DNA of 64,000 nucleotides from positions 11,374,915-11,438,914 of the forward strand of contig NC_084771.1 in NCBI RefSeq assembly GCF_028858725.1. The letters are read 5' to 3'. Both the position numbers and the translations under genes were made by a program. Below, piece after piece: positions 37,801 through 48,589 of this stretch (positions within the stretch are counted from its first letter, which is position 1; every line of letters begins with the position of its first letter). This stretch comes from Colius striatus (taxonomy: Eukaryota > Chordata > Aves > Coliiformes > Coliidae). Under the pieces are notes generated by a model. The model saw nothing but the letters and a program-made list of their open reading frames with translations. It did no database searches and was not told the DNA's origin.

Positions 37801-38920
37801 CTTCTCTGCCAAAGGAACAGGGAGGGCACAGGCTGGGCCCTCCCAAAGCCCTGCCAGGGCCACTCTCTGCAGCTCCAGCTTACCTGAGCGCAGGACTTGC
37901 GCTCTAAGCAACCCTCCCTCTTGCCCATTGCCGTGGCACATCCCTCCAGGGAAAAGCAGCCAGTTGTACCCTTAGCAGCAGCCCTCTCCTTGCTGTCAGT
38001 GTCAGGGGGCCCACGTGGGCTGTGTCTCACCTGCCCTCTGCCCCCAGGTACAACAACTACGACCGTGCCGTCATCAACACGGTGCCATACGATGTGGTGC
38101 ACCGCTGGTACGCTGCTCACCGCACGCTCACCGCCGAGCTCAGGAGGCCAGAGAATGAGCTGTGGGTCAAGCTCAAGCCTGGCAAGGTAGGGCTGGGGGG
38201 GCTGGTGTGCCTGGAGCAGGCTGTGGGGGGCTGGTGTGCCTGGAGCAGGCTGGGAGGCTGGTGTGCTTGAAGCAGGCAGGATGGCAGGGTGCAACTTTGC
38301 ATGTGCCACTTGTTGCCACTAAGGCAAAGGCTTCAGGTGAGCTGTGTGTGCTGCTGGTTTCCTCTTTAGAGCTGTTTTAAGCTGCCTGCTGTTACAGGCA
38401 GCTGGAGGGGGGGTGTATTGCTGCTGGCCTGAAGGAGTCCCAGCATTCAGGTGAGGCAGAAATGTTTCATTCAAGCTCTGCCTTGGAGCCAAGCGAGTCC
38501 CAGCCTGGGGAGAGGAGCAGGACAGTCTCCTATACCTGAAATAAGGACTCTCAGCAGCTGAGAGGCTGGGAACACTTAATGTTCAGCCTCTGACTTCCTC
38601 CAGAAGAGAGCTGGCTTTGGCTGGAAGCACGAAGGTGTGGGAAGCTGAATGTACTGCTCTTCTCGGGTACCATTTGAATCGTTAATGTCACCAGCAACTC
38701 ACGGGAGACCTCCTAGGGTATCATTCCCCATCCCTCCCTGCCTGCAGTGCTTTCCCTCCCCCCTGAGAGCCTCTCCCTTCCCCTCCAGGCCCTGTTCATA
38801 GACAACTGGCGGGTGCTGCACGGGCGAGAGGCCTTCACGGGCTACCGGCAGCTGTGCGGCTGTTACCTGACGCGGGACGACGTGCTCAACACCGCGCGCC
38901 TGCTGGGGCTGCAGGCATAG
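31681..38920 (+). CDS. TMLHE: Trimethyllysine dioxygenase TMLHE (seven coding exons)
   Basis: TMLHE is a mitochondrial Fe(II)/2-oxoglutarate dioxygenase that hydroxylates N6-trimethyllysine, the first step of carnitine synthesis. Coding exons are 31681-31861, 32693-32869, 34470-34749, 35868-35987, 37300-37536, 38048-38186 and 38789-38920. All junctions are GT-AG, and the sum is 1266 nt = 421 residues plus stop, the human length. Residues 1-45 are Arg-rich and nearly acid-free, fitting a mitochondrial presequence. An N-terminal zinc-type domain ([11 protein letters not shown]) precedes the double-stranded beta-helix. The iron triad is H242 and D244 (RHTDTTYFQ) and H389 (RVLHGRE); R391 is placed for 2-oxoglutarate binding. 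It ends in [11 protein letters not shown]. Nothing is broken, so the enzyme should be active. It is divergent from SPRY3. Confidence 0.97.
32034..32275 (-). mobile_element. CR1 LINE 3' fragment
   Basis: Antisense CR1 landmarks: ACCCAGAATGGTGGGGTGGG at the left, CTGCTAAAGCAGGTTCC, CCAGGTGGGTTTGGAAACCT and CTGGGCAGCCTGGGCCAGGG. Confidence 0.85.
32441..32491 (+). mobile_element. CR1 LINE 3' tip
   Basis: GGGCCTTTCCCACCCCCACA followed by ATTCTGTGATTT is the terminal segment of a plus-strand CR1. Confidence 0.6.
32693..32869 (+). CDS. TMLHE: TMLHE coding exon 2
   Basis: Residues about 61-120, from [20 protein letters not shown] to TTLFLT plus the first base of W. Acceptor TGTGCAG, donor T/GTGAGT. 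Contains the cysteine/histidine cluster of the N-terminal domain. Confidence 0.95.
33286..33397 (+). repeat. 16-bp minisatellite, seven copies
   Basis: Seven perfect head-to-tail copies of CTTACCTTTATTTCTC in a TMLHE intron. A frame reads through it because 16 is not a multiple of 3 and no stop occurs, giving a spurious hydrophobic repeat. The lack of variation suggests recent expansion and length polymorphism. Confidence 0.95.
33540..34350 (+). mobile_element. CR1 LINE, longest copy in the window
   Basis: About 0.8 kb of CR1 3' sequence in a TMLHE intron: CAACGTCCTGCAGCTGGGGA, TCTGGAGTCCTGTGTCCAGT, GGGCTGTTCAGCCTGGAGGA and a terminal CTTCCAGCCCC region. It carries part of the 3' end of the reverse-transcriptase ORF region but no intact frame. 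Confidence 0.9.
34470..34749 (+). CDS. TMLHE: TMLHE coding exon 3
   Basis: Residues 120-213, from [21 protein letters not shown] to RVSLI. Acceptor CCCCAG, donor CAG/GTAACC. Includes the conserved [12 protein letters not shown] start of the catalytic fold. Confidence 0.97.
34750..35867 (+). other. TMLHE: TMLHE intron
   Basis: Contains a diverged CR1-like piece at about 35680-35835 (AAGGGCTTTTCCCAGCACAA). Nothing else recognised. Confidence 0.7.
35680..35835 (+). mobile_element. Diverged CR1 3' fragment
   Basis: Ends with GAGCTTAAAGGGCTTTTCCC and ATGATCCTGTGA in the order of a CR1 tail. Confidence 0.5.
35868..35987 (+). CDS. TMLHE: TMLHE coding exon 4 (HxD iron ligands)
   Basis: Residues 213-253, [14 protein letters not shown] to YFQEPCG. 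H242 and D244 in RHTDTTYF are the first two facial-triad ligands. Confidence 0.97.
35988..37299 (+). other. TMLHE: TMLHE intron with CR1
   Basis: Unique DNA and a CR1 fragment at about 37000-37225. Confidence 0.75.
37000..37225 (+). mobile_element. CR1 LINE fragment
   Basis: CTGGACTGGGCACTGGTGAG, GTTGGGCTCTTCACTACAAG, GGACACGTTCCTGTGCCCCG and CTTTAGCAGGGGGCTGAGCT show a diverged, internally deleted CR1. Confidence 0.65.
37300..37536 (+). CDS. TMLHE: TMLHE coding exon 5
   Basis: Residues 253-332, [21 protein letters not shown] to NNELYLI. Core beta-helix strands. Confidence 0.97.
37537..38047 (+). other. TMLHE: TMLHE intron
   Basis: Unique noncoding DNA, no repeat recognised. Confidence 0.7.
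38048..38186 (+). CDS. TMLHE: TMLHE coding exon 6
   Basis: Residues 332-378, [21 protein letters not shown] to VKLKPGK; phase-0 donor AAG/GTAGGG. Confidence 0.97.
38201..38280 (+). repeat. About 30-bp tandem repeat, three copies
   Basis: Three imperfect units of GCTGGTGTGCCTGGAGCAGG just inside the intron after the TMLHE exon. Confidence 0.75.
38789..38920 (+). CDS. TMLHE: TMLHE coding exon 7 (distal His, stop)
   Basis: Residues 379-421, [16 protein letters not shown] to LLGLQA and TAG. H389 is the third iron ligand. Confidence 0.97.
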   Translation, partial: ALFIDNWRVLHGREAFTGYRQLCGCYLTRDDVLNTARLLGLQA

Positions 38921-40950
38921 CCCACCCCCGGCCCAGGGGCTGCACTTACCTCAGCACCTCCCCCTCCCCAGGCAGCTCTGAGGGGCAGGTGGAAGCCAAA
39001 GGTTCCTGGAGCTCTGTGGGACCTGTTTTGCCTTTGAGCTGCCCAGGCAGTGGGTGAGGGTTGCGCACGCCACGGGACACGCCACCAACGCCTCCTGATG
39101 TGAAGTTGTTCCTCCAATCAAGTGCCTTCAGGACTCCAAATCTTTGCCTTTTTCCCCTCTGTGGTTCAGCATTTTGGTCAGCTGGCAGTTCTAGTGGGTT
39201 TCCAGAATGGAAACCTTTGGGCTCTTGTCTCACTCCAAGCTGGACTTTGCCCCTTCTGGAGAATCCCTGGTCCCTGTTTGGTGCAAATGCCACTGCTCAC
39301 ACTGAGGGCTGTTGGCATCTCAGTGGCTTCTCACATGTCCACCCTGCCCCTGTAACAGTCACTGATAGAAGCTGTGCTGCTCAAGAGACAGCCTGGAGAG
39401 AGAACCTGCTGTTGTGAGGCTGCTTCTGAAAAGGTTTGGGTTAGAAGGAAGGGGAGGAGCAGCAAGATCTGTGTGTTGGGAAGCAGACTAGGGGCTGAGG
39501 GAGGTATTTCTCCCACTTCCTTCATTTCCAGTAGCAGAATGCTGGTATTCCTTCTGCCTGTGGCACCCTATCAAGGGTACAGGCTCAGCAGCTACAGTAT
39601 TGGCTGACCCATTTCCCCCTGTGCCTGCTCTTTCTTCTCTTCTGAAGGAGGGGTTTGTGTTGGGTCATCGCTGCACTGGCTGCTGCAAGTGGAGGTAACA
39701 GAGAGACCCTTTGGCTCCTGCTAGTGGGGAGTATGAACTGGAGCCTGACCCATTGAAGGGCCACAGGTGAAGGAACACAGGAGCAAATCCTGCCATCATT
39801 ATAAACGAGGATTTCAGAACCAAAAGGGGATTTTAGGATCTTTTTTTTCAGTTCTTCCTTATCTGGGGCTGTTCACTCTGCTTAGACCTTGAGACGGGGC
39901 AGCTCTCTTGCACTCCTGGCTCTCCTGTGCCAGCAGGATGCTCTTGTGGCCAAGGCACAAGTGCAGCACAGATGCATCTGTACAAAACTTGCTGCTTCAT
40001 TTAATCCAAGTGCTGGGTAAGTGGTTCCTGGTGCCCCTGTGCCCTGAGCTGCCTGCTGCTGTCTCTGGGAGGTCAGTGGGAGGTGAGAGGGGCTTCTGAG
40101 CAGAGGCTGGGCAGGAAGCTGCCCATCAGGGGCGGAAGGAGGGGCAATGCTGCCAGGTAACACAAGCTAGAGGCGAGCTGGCTCTGCTCAGGGATATGTC
40201 ACAGGGCCTGGGAGCTGCAGCCTCAGCCACAGGCACGACTGTCAATGTTCCTCTGGGCTGAGCCAGTGAGTTCCTTGAGCAGCCTGCAGCATGTGTTGTG
40301 CTGCTTTCTTGGTCAGACACTTTGGTAGGCTCTCCTTGGGTGCCAGTTCCTGCAGCACAGCTCAGAGCCAAAGCTTTACAGGTGTGTAAGAAGCAAAGGG
40401 CAGCAGTTGGGGACTTGGCTCACCCTGTGCTGCTCCTGGAGCTTGGGCTGGGGGCACAAAAACACAAAGGACTCTGCTAAGTATTTGAAACCCTTGAGCA
40501 GTAGAGCCAAATGATTTGAGGGTAGCAATGGTGCCTGAGCTCCTTTTGCCTCCTTCCCTCAGAGTATGAGGGAAAGCACTTCCTTGTTTTCCAATGAATT
40601 CATCCAGCCCCCCAACACCCTGTGGAGTGGAGGGAGCTGCCTTGGAATCCTGTGCCAATAGGTAAGGGCTGAATTCTTCCTCAGCAGCTTGTGAGCACCG
40701 AAACTGCCTTGGTAGGGGCAGGACTGTGGGGCAGCTGCCCCCATCTCCCCAGAGCCCGTTTCAGATCCACTTCTGTTTGCTGTAACAGCACAAGGTAGGG
40801 TTTTGTAACCAAACTTGACAGAGTTTTAAGCCAATAAATGATGAACTGCTTCCTTTTCCTTCCCTCCCCCCTCCATCATCCACACTCTGCATCCCAGACA
40901 TGTGCCAAGCCTGAGACATCAGCTCTTCAAATAAACCATTGATGAAGAGG
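38921..40950 (+). other. TMLHE: TMLHE 3' UTR
   Basis: Noncoding DNA after the stop, with plus-strand AATAAA signals at 40833-40838 and 40930-40935. Another at 41021-41026 could extend it. The true end needs transcript data. Confidence 0.6.
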
Positions 40951-41234
40951 TCAGCTTAACAAAAATCTCTCTCTTGCGGTGCTGAACTTGACAATGAGTC
41001 TGTGTTACCCCCAAAGGTGGAATAAATGCAAGGAGCAGCCCCGTCTCGGCATCTCCCTCGGCTTCTCCTGCTCATTCCTGCGCTGCCCACGCGGTGGCAG
41101 AACGTGCAAGAAATTAAGAAGCCAAGACCCGCTCCCGTCCCTCTGGGTTGGGGCTGGCGCTGGGTTTTCAGCTCTGCTACACCCGCTTCTGCTGGCAGCC
41201 CCGGGAACTGCTGCTCGAAGGCCTCTGTGGCTGT

Positions 41235-41757
41235 GAGTGGGTTTGGAGATGCTGCAGATGGAGGGCTGTGAAAGAAGGGCAGAGAGGGAGATCTGGGCTT
41301 CTCAAGGGGGACAGGGAACTGCTGGAGTCCAGGGCAGGGCCACCAAGATGCTGAGGGGACTGGAGCATCTTCTGAGGAAAGGCTGTGGGACCTGGGGCTG
41401 TTCAGCCTGGAGGAGACTGAGGGCGGAGCTCATTGATATTTATATATATGTCACTGGTGGGTGTCAGGACGTTGGGGCAGCGCTTTTTTCTGTTGTATCC
41501 AGTGCCAGGACAAGGGGTGATGGAAAGAAGCTGGAACACAAAAAGTTCCATTTAAACATAAGGAAAAACTCTTTCAGTGTTGAGATGAGGGAGCCCTGGC
41601 CCAGGCTGCCCAGGGAGGGTGTGGAGGCTCCTGCTCTGGAGGGCTTCAAACCCTCCTGGACACGTTCCTGTGTGAGCTGAGCCAGGTGGAGCTGCTTTAG
41701 CAGGGGTTCAGACTGGATGATCTCTAAAGGTCCCTTCCAACCCCCACCATTCTGTGA
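41235..41757 (+). mobile_element. CR1 LINE 3' fragment
   Basis: GGGCTTCTCAAGGGGGACAG, GGGCTGTTCAGCCTGGAGGA, AGTTCCATTTAAACATAAGG and the terminal CTAAAGGTCCCTTCCAACCC with CCACCATTCTGTGA. Confidence 0.9.
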
Positions 41758-41779
41758 GATGGAGATGGTGTGAGGGGAC

Positions 41780-42620
41780 TTGGAGGGACTCTGAGGCTGG
41801 CCGTCCTGCCCGGGGAGTTGGCAGCTCCCTGTCCTGCTCTGACCCCTCCCGCCTGGGCTCGGAGGTTTGCAAACCCTCCTGCCCGGGTGAGAAGCAGCAG
41901 TGAGCGAGGCAGGGGCTCGGCTGCTCCCCGGGGCTCGGCTGCCTGAGCTGGGCTGCGCTCCCCCTTCCCCCCGGGACCCCTCCTCCTCCTCCCGAGGTCC
42001 CAGCGCTGGCAGCAGCCCCAGGGCCGCGGTTGCCGAGCACAGGAGGAGCCGGCGATCCGGTGCCCCGGGGGCGCTGCGCGGCGCAGAGCCGCTGCCGGGC
42101 GCGTCGTGCCCGTACGGGCGGAGCTGCCGCTCCCTGCGCCCGGGGCACCGCTGGAGCCTCGGCTCCCTCCTGCTGCTGCTCGGGGGGTGTGGGCCGAGCC
42201 CCGCGGCCCTGGGGCGGCTCCCAGGTGGGTGGCGGCGGCAGCGGTTGCTCCATCCACCGATAGACCGGAGCAGGATGGGGCTGTGCCTTTGCCTCCTCCT
42301 TTCCTCTCAGCACGAGGGCTGAGAGCTGCTCCGGGTGCGGATGCGCAGAGGCGAACCCGGCCGTGGAACACAGTGCCGGGACAAGTAACGCTGCGGGTGT
42401 CGGAGGTTTGGAGCCTGTCTCTCAGCCCTCCCCGGGGCTGCTGCCTTGGCTCACGGGCAGCTCCCTGCAAGCCCCGGCCAGGCTGAGCCCTTCCCTGCCC
42501 GAGCCCGGGTCGCCCAGAGAACCCCCCCTCCCAAAACACGGCTGCAGCAGCCGCTGAGAAGCAGCGTGTGTGTGCGTGGAGCTGCGGCAGGCGGGGTGCT
42601 GGGTGAGTTGTGCCACAAAC
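41780..42620 (+). promoter_or_regulatory. CpG island of unknown gene
   Basis: CpG-dense segment with a plausible plus-strand donor, TCCCAG/GTGGGT, at 42221/42222 but no ATG between about 41770 and 42270. It sits upstream of the decayed Ig V-like exon. It may be the old promoter of a lost paralogue, an alternative upstream promoter for the Ig/5-TM gene, or a noncoding RNA start. Confidence 0.45.
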
Positions 42621-42699
42621 ATAGCTTGAAGAAGGCAAGGGACAGCAAATCCAGCCCGTGCCCTAATACTGCTCACCTGGCCCATCCCCTTCTCTGCAG

Positions 42700-42871
42700 G
42701 GGAAGCCTGTGTGTCCTCGTTGAAACCCATCAGGATTCCATCAATGGCACCGTGGGCCAGGCCGTGCTCCTGCCTGTCACCTACAGATTCGCTGGTGCCC
42801 CTCGCTTCCCAGTGTTCATTCACTGGGCCTTCAGTAACAGCTCACAGCAGCTCACAGCTGCAGGGTGCTGA
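42700..42871 (+). pseudogene. Decayed Ig V-like exon
   Basis: After an acceptor (TTCTCTGCAG), one frame reads VLVETHQDSINGTVGQAVLL, then PVTYRF and FIHWAFSN. This is the A-C strand pattern of a CD2/SLAM-HEPACAM type V domain (NGTVG...VLLPV...W). The frame hits TGA at 42869-42871 before the D-F strands. A sequence resembling the E-F strands (ASLVLH...AGY, about 42929-42970) appears in another frame. The exon phase also differs from the phase-1 exons of the Ig/5-TM gene. No matching C2 exon was found before 49 kb. Best read as a broken tandem relative of the downstream gene; an intact gene with unusual splicing cannot be excluded. Confidence 0.45.
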
Positions 42872-42994
42872 GCTGCTCGCTGGATGCAGGGCAGGCTCCC
42901 AGCTCCTGCTCTAAGAAGTGGGCTCAGCACGAGCATCCCTCGTGCTGCATGGGAGGGAGCGGGACCTGGCGGGGTATTGTCTCCCCTGTCCAAC

Positions 42995-43215
42995 AAGGGT
43001 GAGAGGAAACAGCCTCAATTGCATCAGGGGAGGTTTAGATTGGAGATAAGGAAGATGTTTTTCCCTGAGAGGGTTGTGAGCCCCTGTGCCAGGCTGCCCA
43101 GGGAGCGGGGGGAGTCTCCAGCCCTGGAGATAATGCCGAGCTGAGGTGCTGAGGGCCATGGGTTAGTGGTGGGCTTGGCAAGGTGAGGAGTGGCTTTTAG
43201 GGCTGGGGGAAGAGG
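42995..43215 (+). mobile_element. CR1 LINE 3' fragment
   Basis: GAGGAAACAGCCTCAATTGC, GGGGAGGTTTAGATTGGAGA and CCAGGCTGCCCAGGGAGCGG, directly downstream of the broken Ig exon. Confidence 0.8.
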
Positions 43216-46200
43216 CCCATCACAAGCCCCAGGGCTGGTTATGACTCTGAGCCTTCCCTAGCTCTGTGCTGAGCACTCACAGCCTCCAGGGCTGGCACTA
43301 CCAAGGGCTGTGGTGTTGGAGTCAGAGCAACCCTCCCCCCAGGCAGCGGGTGTGCAGCCCCTGGGGCACAGGCAGCACAGCCAAGGGCACTTGTCAGAGC
43401 TGTAGGTGTGGAGCCTCTTGCAGTGCAGCATTTCCTTTGCCTCAGGTGTCTGTGGAGCTGGTGTCCCACCCAGAGGGAGTGTTTCAACTTTAAGCCAACA
43501 AGGTCCATATCTCCACAGCTTCCATCAGTGATGCCTTCAACACCTTCATCCCTGAGGATGCCTTTGTCAGGAAACAAATCCCTTCATTCCAAGGGGGAGA
43601 TCTCACTTGCACTTGGAGGCAGCAGTTATCAAAATCTCCATCTTAAAGGCAAAATCCACATCACTTCCCCTCCCTCCCCCCATGAAAGTGCCAGCAGAGT
43701 AATCCTGGTGCTGGGAGAGGGAATGGAGCAGGCATCTGTGTGGCTGACAGCTGATGAAACTCTCTTTTCCCTTGGTGCAGCTCGGCAGAGGAAGAGAAGT
43801 TAACTCACAGCAGGTAAAAAACTGAAAGCTCTTGGGCACAGCTGGGTCACTGCCAGCCATTGGCTTGCATGAGATGCACTGAGCTGCAAGAATCAGGTGC
43901 TGGGGATGAAATGAGGAAGTTTACTCAGTAGGGAAGGCTGCAAAGTGCCTGCTCATTCCCCAGCTGCACCCTTGCCCTCCACCTCCTTCCCAGTCACAGC
44001 CCAAACCAACACAGACCTTCCCTTCGTGGCTGTGATGGTTTTGGCCATCAGCAGTGAGGAAAATGCAGAGAAATGTGCAGGTAATCATCATCCCTCCCTG
44101 CTTCCTCCTCCCATGAGTTTGTGTTAGAGCTCTTCAGGGGGTGGTGGGGATGATCCAGGGACTCATCTCACACAGTTTCACCTGTGGACAATAGATTAAG
44201 CAGAGAGAAGGAGGCAGAAAGACCTAAGGAGGAGGTGTGAGAGCAGAATGGCTCAAGTCATTTCTTTGTCCCTCATGTAGTGCTGGGGAAGGACACTCCC
44301 CTGTCCCAGAAGCATCAGGGGACTCCAGAGATCACTTCTTGTGGATCCTGACAGGTTGTATCCACACAGAGAGGGGTTTGTGGTTATTGTTTGCCAGTGG
44401 TAATAGCCAGTGGGGAGGGGAAGTTGCCCACCTTGTGCTCTCAGCTCTGGAAACCACAACAAAACTTCAGCAAAGGTTTTCATCCCCCTTGCCAGTGTCC
44501 ATCAAGCTCTGCCATCTGCTCTTCAGGCTCTGTCTGTTTAGTCTGAGAGGTCCTTGGAGGTTCCTGAATAGCTGAGTCAGCTTTTCCTCCACAGGGTGGA
44601 AGCAAGGACCAACGTTCCCCCCCTTCAGTCAAACCAGGGCTTTACATCCCTCCTGCTGCTGCCAACTCCTTGTTGCCTACAGTCAGTGGCTCTGGGCCTC
44701 TCTTGACCCCAACACAGCCTCTGGAGAAGGCTCTCAGCTTTGCTGTTATCTTTGTTCTTCTCTAGGTCTCCCGTGTAGAGAAGCCCCACATGAAAAGCAC
44801 CACAGGGATGGACGTGGTGACTGTTGGAGACCCCTTCAAGCAGCCAAGCCCGATGCCAGAGGCTCTGTACACGTCTGTGACTGCTCTGGGCCCCTCAGGA
44901 CCAGACCCTGGGCTCTGCCCCCTCCTGGTCTGACTGCGGGGGCTGCCTCAAGCAGGAACTTTGCAGAAGTTGTCATGGCTCAAAGCAAAGAGGATGGTTT
45001 TGTCAGTGATGCTGCACCCCCCGTGCTCCCCCTCCAGAGCTGAGGCTGCAAAGGATCTGCAGTGACAGGAATGCATTAGTTTGCCACAAACTGCAGTCTC
45101 CCTTGAATCTGAGGTGTGAGATTGGTTTAGTTTCTCCTTGAGACTTCCTGGGATGGCAAAGACACTCAGCCTAAGAGAAAGATGCCCAAGGCAAAGGCAA
45201 TGAGCAGTTCATCCCTGGGAAGCTTGCTTCCATAGGCTCAGCTCAGTTTGAGGGCTGGTGGAGAGCATTCAGTGGTTATCAATCGTGTCTCCCAGGTTCC
45301 CTACCAACAGTCTTGTTGTCTTAAAACACATGAAGATCCTCTGATCTTGTCTTTATATGCATGCCCAGTAACTGCTGGGCAGATTCATCCTACAATGACA
45401 TTTGCTTGGCCTCAGGTTCCTGTGTCAGTTTGAAATGTCCTTCTGAAAGACAAGGAGATGGGGCTGTGTCCCTGCAGTGCATTTCCTGGCACATGATGCC
45501 ATTTCCCCCCAAACTGGGTAATTCTGCCTTAAAAGGCTGCATCTGGCCCAGCAGCTCCAGCAGTTTCAGGCATCTTTCAAATGCAGTGAGGGCATAAATG
45601 GAGTGTTTCCCTCAGGGTTTGAGGGAGAGCCAGGCAGGGGGTATGAAAGCATCAGGGCTTGGCACTGGTGATAAACAGATGCTCTGAAAGGCTGAGAGCC
45701 CTGAGCATCTCCCTGTGGCACATGTAGCGAGCCAGGATGGGCAGAGCATGGAAACAGCTCCTCTCGCTTTTGGGGGCTCCTCTGATGGCTGGGATGATGT
45801 TCCAAGGGTCAAGCAGAGGTGCTTTGCCTTCCCTCCTGCCCTCTTCCCTCCAGGTAGGAGCAGCCAACACCTCCAGCAGCACTGGAGGCTGCTCTCAGTG
45901 CTCCTGCTCACTGGTAGTGAGGGAAGGAACCTTTTTCTGGAGAGAAATCAGGACGGGGTCTTGCTTCAGACAACAGAAGTGTTTTGTGGTCCAGCAAAGC
46001 CACAAAAGCTGAACACTCACATTAGGCAAAGACAGATCTGCTGTGGTTAATGCCAGGCCTTAAGTAACAGGAAAGATGAAAACACTTTAAAAACGAAGCA
46101 GCAACAAATAAGTGCCCAGGAAATGTGGCTTTAGCTCTTGAGGCTGAAGCACAGCTGGTCACTGCCTCACCCACGGTCCCATGGGCAGAGCTGGGGCTCT

Positions 46201-47740
46201 GCTCCCCGCTGCTGAAGGGCTTTGGAAACACCATCCCTGGGGAGCTGGGAAAGGGCAAGGCAGGACAGCTCAGACACAGCCCTCAACCTCCTGCTCTGCC
46301 TGGTAAGCCACAAAATAACCTCAGGATTTGGTGATGGCTTTGTTTTAGGCATCTGTAGTATGGAGCTGCACTGGGTGGGGGGACTGAACCCTCTCTGTGG
46401 GACTTGGGGTGACACCAGGAGTGTCTGATCTCAAATGTTTTCTTGAGTGACAGAAATGAGGTTAAACTTTGACTGACTGTCTTCCTTAACAGTGTGGGTG
46501 CAGCTGAGGGAAGCTTTTGACATCTTGTGTGGTGCTGACACGCTGCTGGGAGTCCAGAAATGGAGCTGGGGTTAAATGACCAGCTGGGGGATAGCAACTG
46601 CCCTCTTGGAATGAAGTGAACTTTGGCCATCAGTGGACAAGCCTCTTCCTTGTTATGCCTGAGATAGGCTAAAACCAGCAGAAAGTGACGTTTTGCAAGA
46701 GTTTCCAGAGTTTTGCCTTATCCTTCTGCTTTTTGTTAAGGTTGGGAGGAACAGAATCTGACACAGAGCAACTGCCACGGCTCTGTGCAGAAATGTACAG
46801 GCACGTGGTGGGCCAGAGAGACGAGGGGAGATGTCCCTGCTGCCAGCTGCTGTGCCAGGTGGGACGGTCAGCTGAGGAAGGGTGTTATTTGGGACTTGGA
46901 GAGCAGCTGGCAGAGTGTGCTGGTGGCATAAAGCTGAGCCCTGAGGGGAGTGTTGGTGTGAGGCTCCATCAGCTGCAGCACACAGGTGTGATGGGGTTTG
47001 TGGGACTTACAGGCGTCTGTGAACGACCCTTTTCCCAGGGGTGAGATCTCCTGCTTCATTCCTCATCAATAAGCAGCACCAGCACCAACTCTGGGGCTGG
47101 AGTCGGTGGTGGGATGGGTGAGGAGCTGCCCTGGCAGGAGGGAGCCCTGTGGGGCCAGTCTCTGGTGACATGGGGAGCAAGGGAGCAGAGAGCTCTCACT
47201 GAGCTCAGCTCCAGCCAAAGAGCAACTGCAGCAGCTCTGGGCATCCCCCAGGCCAGCTACAGAGCTCACCTGTGTGTCTTGCAGGAGCTCAAAGCTGCTC
47301 CCACAGCCCCAGAGCCCGAGTAGCCCCTGGGCTGCAGCGGGGCCTCAGCTCTGCCTGCACAACAGAGGAACTGCAGCAATTAGTGTGGGGAGGGAGGGAG
47401 TGGAAAAAGCAAGAGGAAACGAGGCTGGCAGCATTTGCTCCATCGTGCTCTTTGTGCTCTCCTGTTTCTACCTTCCCCCCACCGCTGCTCACCCTGAGTG
47501 GCCAGCACAGAGGCTATTTGGGTTTTGCCTACGCTGCCCATGTCCGACTCACTGCAGAGTTAACCAGCTGCCTCTGCCATTTCATTTCCTTCTCTGAGCA
47601 GCCTCTTCACAGGTCATTGCCCCCCAGGCCCTTCTGTTTGTTCTTTGAAGCTCTTAAAGGTCAGTGTTGCTTTCCTTGGAGCTGCAAAGGGCTGGGTGCT
47701 TGCAGGGGAGAGCAGTGGGTGCTGTCTACCTTGACTTGTC
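43216..47740 (+). other. Between Ig V remnant and next CR1; possible tail exon
   Basis: Mostly unrecognised. At 44766, after TTCTTCTCTAG, a 55-codon frame (stop at 44931-44933) begins VSRVEKPHMK and includes ALYTSVTAL, which looks like a receptor cytoplasmic tail. A second frame is also open here, so it may be chance. No other exon is supported. Confidence 0.25.
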
Positions 47741-47744
47741 TACC

Positions 47745-47940
47745 ATCTCCCGTAGCATCCTCATAGAGAAGCTGGCAAAGTACAAGTTAAATAAGTGGAT
47801 TCGTCAGTTTTGTGTGTTGAAAACTGGCTGAACAAGCAGACCCAGTCATGATCCTGAACAGCTTGCTCTAGATGCCCCCGTGTGAGCAGAGCTTGGACTA
47901 GTTGATCTCCAGAGGCACCTGCCAACCTCAGCTATTCTGT
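47745..47940 (+). mobile_element. Diverged CR1 fragment
   Basis: CATCCTCATAGAGAAGCTGG and the tail TAGTTGATCTCCAGAGGCAC-CTGCCAACCTCAGCTATTCTGT follow the CR1 order. Confidence 0.6.
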
Positions 47941-48589
47941 CCTCCTGGGATTCAGACACACTAGAGGGAAAAATGTCCCAGGTGTCCCTTGTACAGGGGT
48001 TGCTCTGAGCCTGAGGAATGCAGATCATGCTGCCTGAGCTGATTTGAAGCACTGAACACAGCACAGGCAGGATTGCAGGTGTCTGCCAAGGCCTCGAGCT
48101 GCACCTCTTTGCACGTGAGCAGGCTGGAAGAGCTCACTGGCCCCAGGCTTCCCAGAGCTGAGTCTCCAGAGAACATCACTGGGACTGCTCAGGTGAATCT
48201 GACTTTTTTTTTTACTGATGCCTTTTTTTCCTCTCATTTAATTCTAAGCAGAGAACTTCAGGAACCCTCCATGACTTTGGGGTTGCAGCAGCATGGGAGT
48301 GGGAAGGACCTGGGGTTGTGCTTTGACACAGTCTGCAGGGTGAGTTTCATGGCTGTCGATGGCTCTCCCTGCTCTTCACATCTCTCTCCAACCACAACCA
48401 GCTGCACTGGCCCAAAGCTCTGTGTGTGGGTGAAAACTCTTCCTCACAGCCAGTATTTATGCAGGAGTGTCTCTCCCTTAAACTGGAATCCCCTCTGCAG
48501 AAAGCTTGTGGGAGATGGAGGATCCCAGTCCACACCTTAGTGGAGGAAAAAGCTACTCAGCATGGAACAAGTGTTCCAGAGATCCCCTG

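Noticed and set aside
45420-45597. Frame with a motif resembling an Ig B-C strand (GDGAVSLQC...W)
   Set aside because: No acceptor in the right phase, no F-strand motif and no continuing domain.
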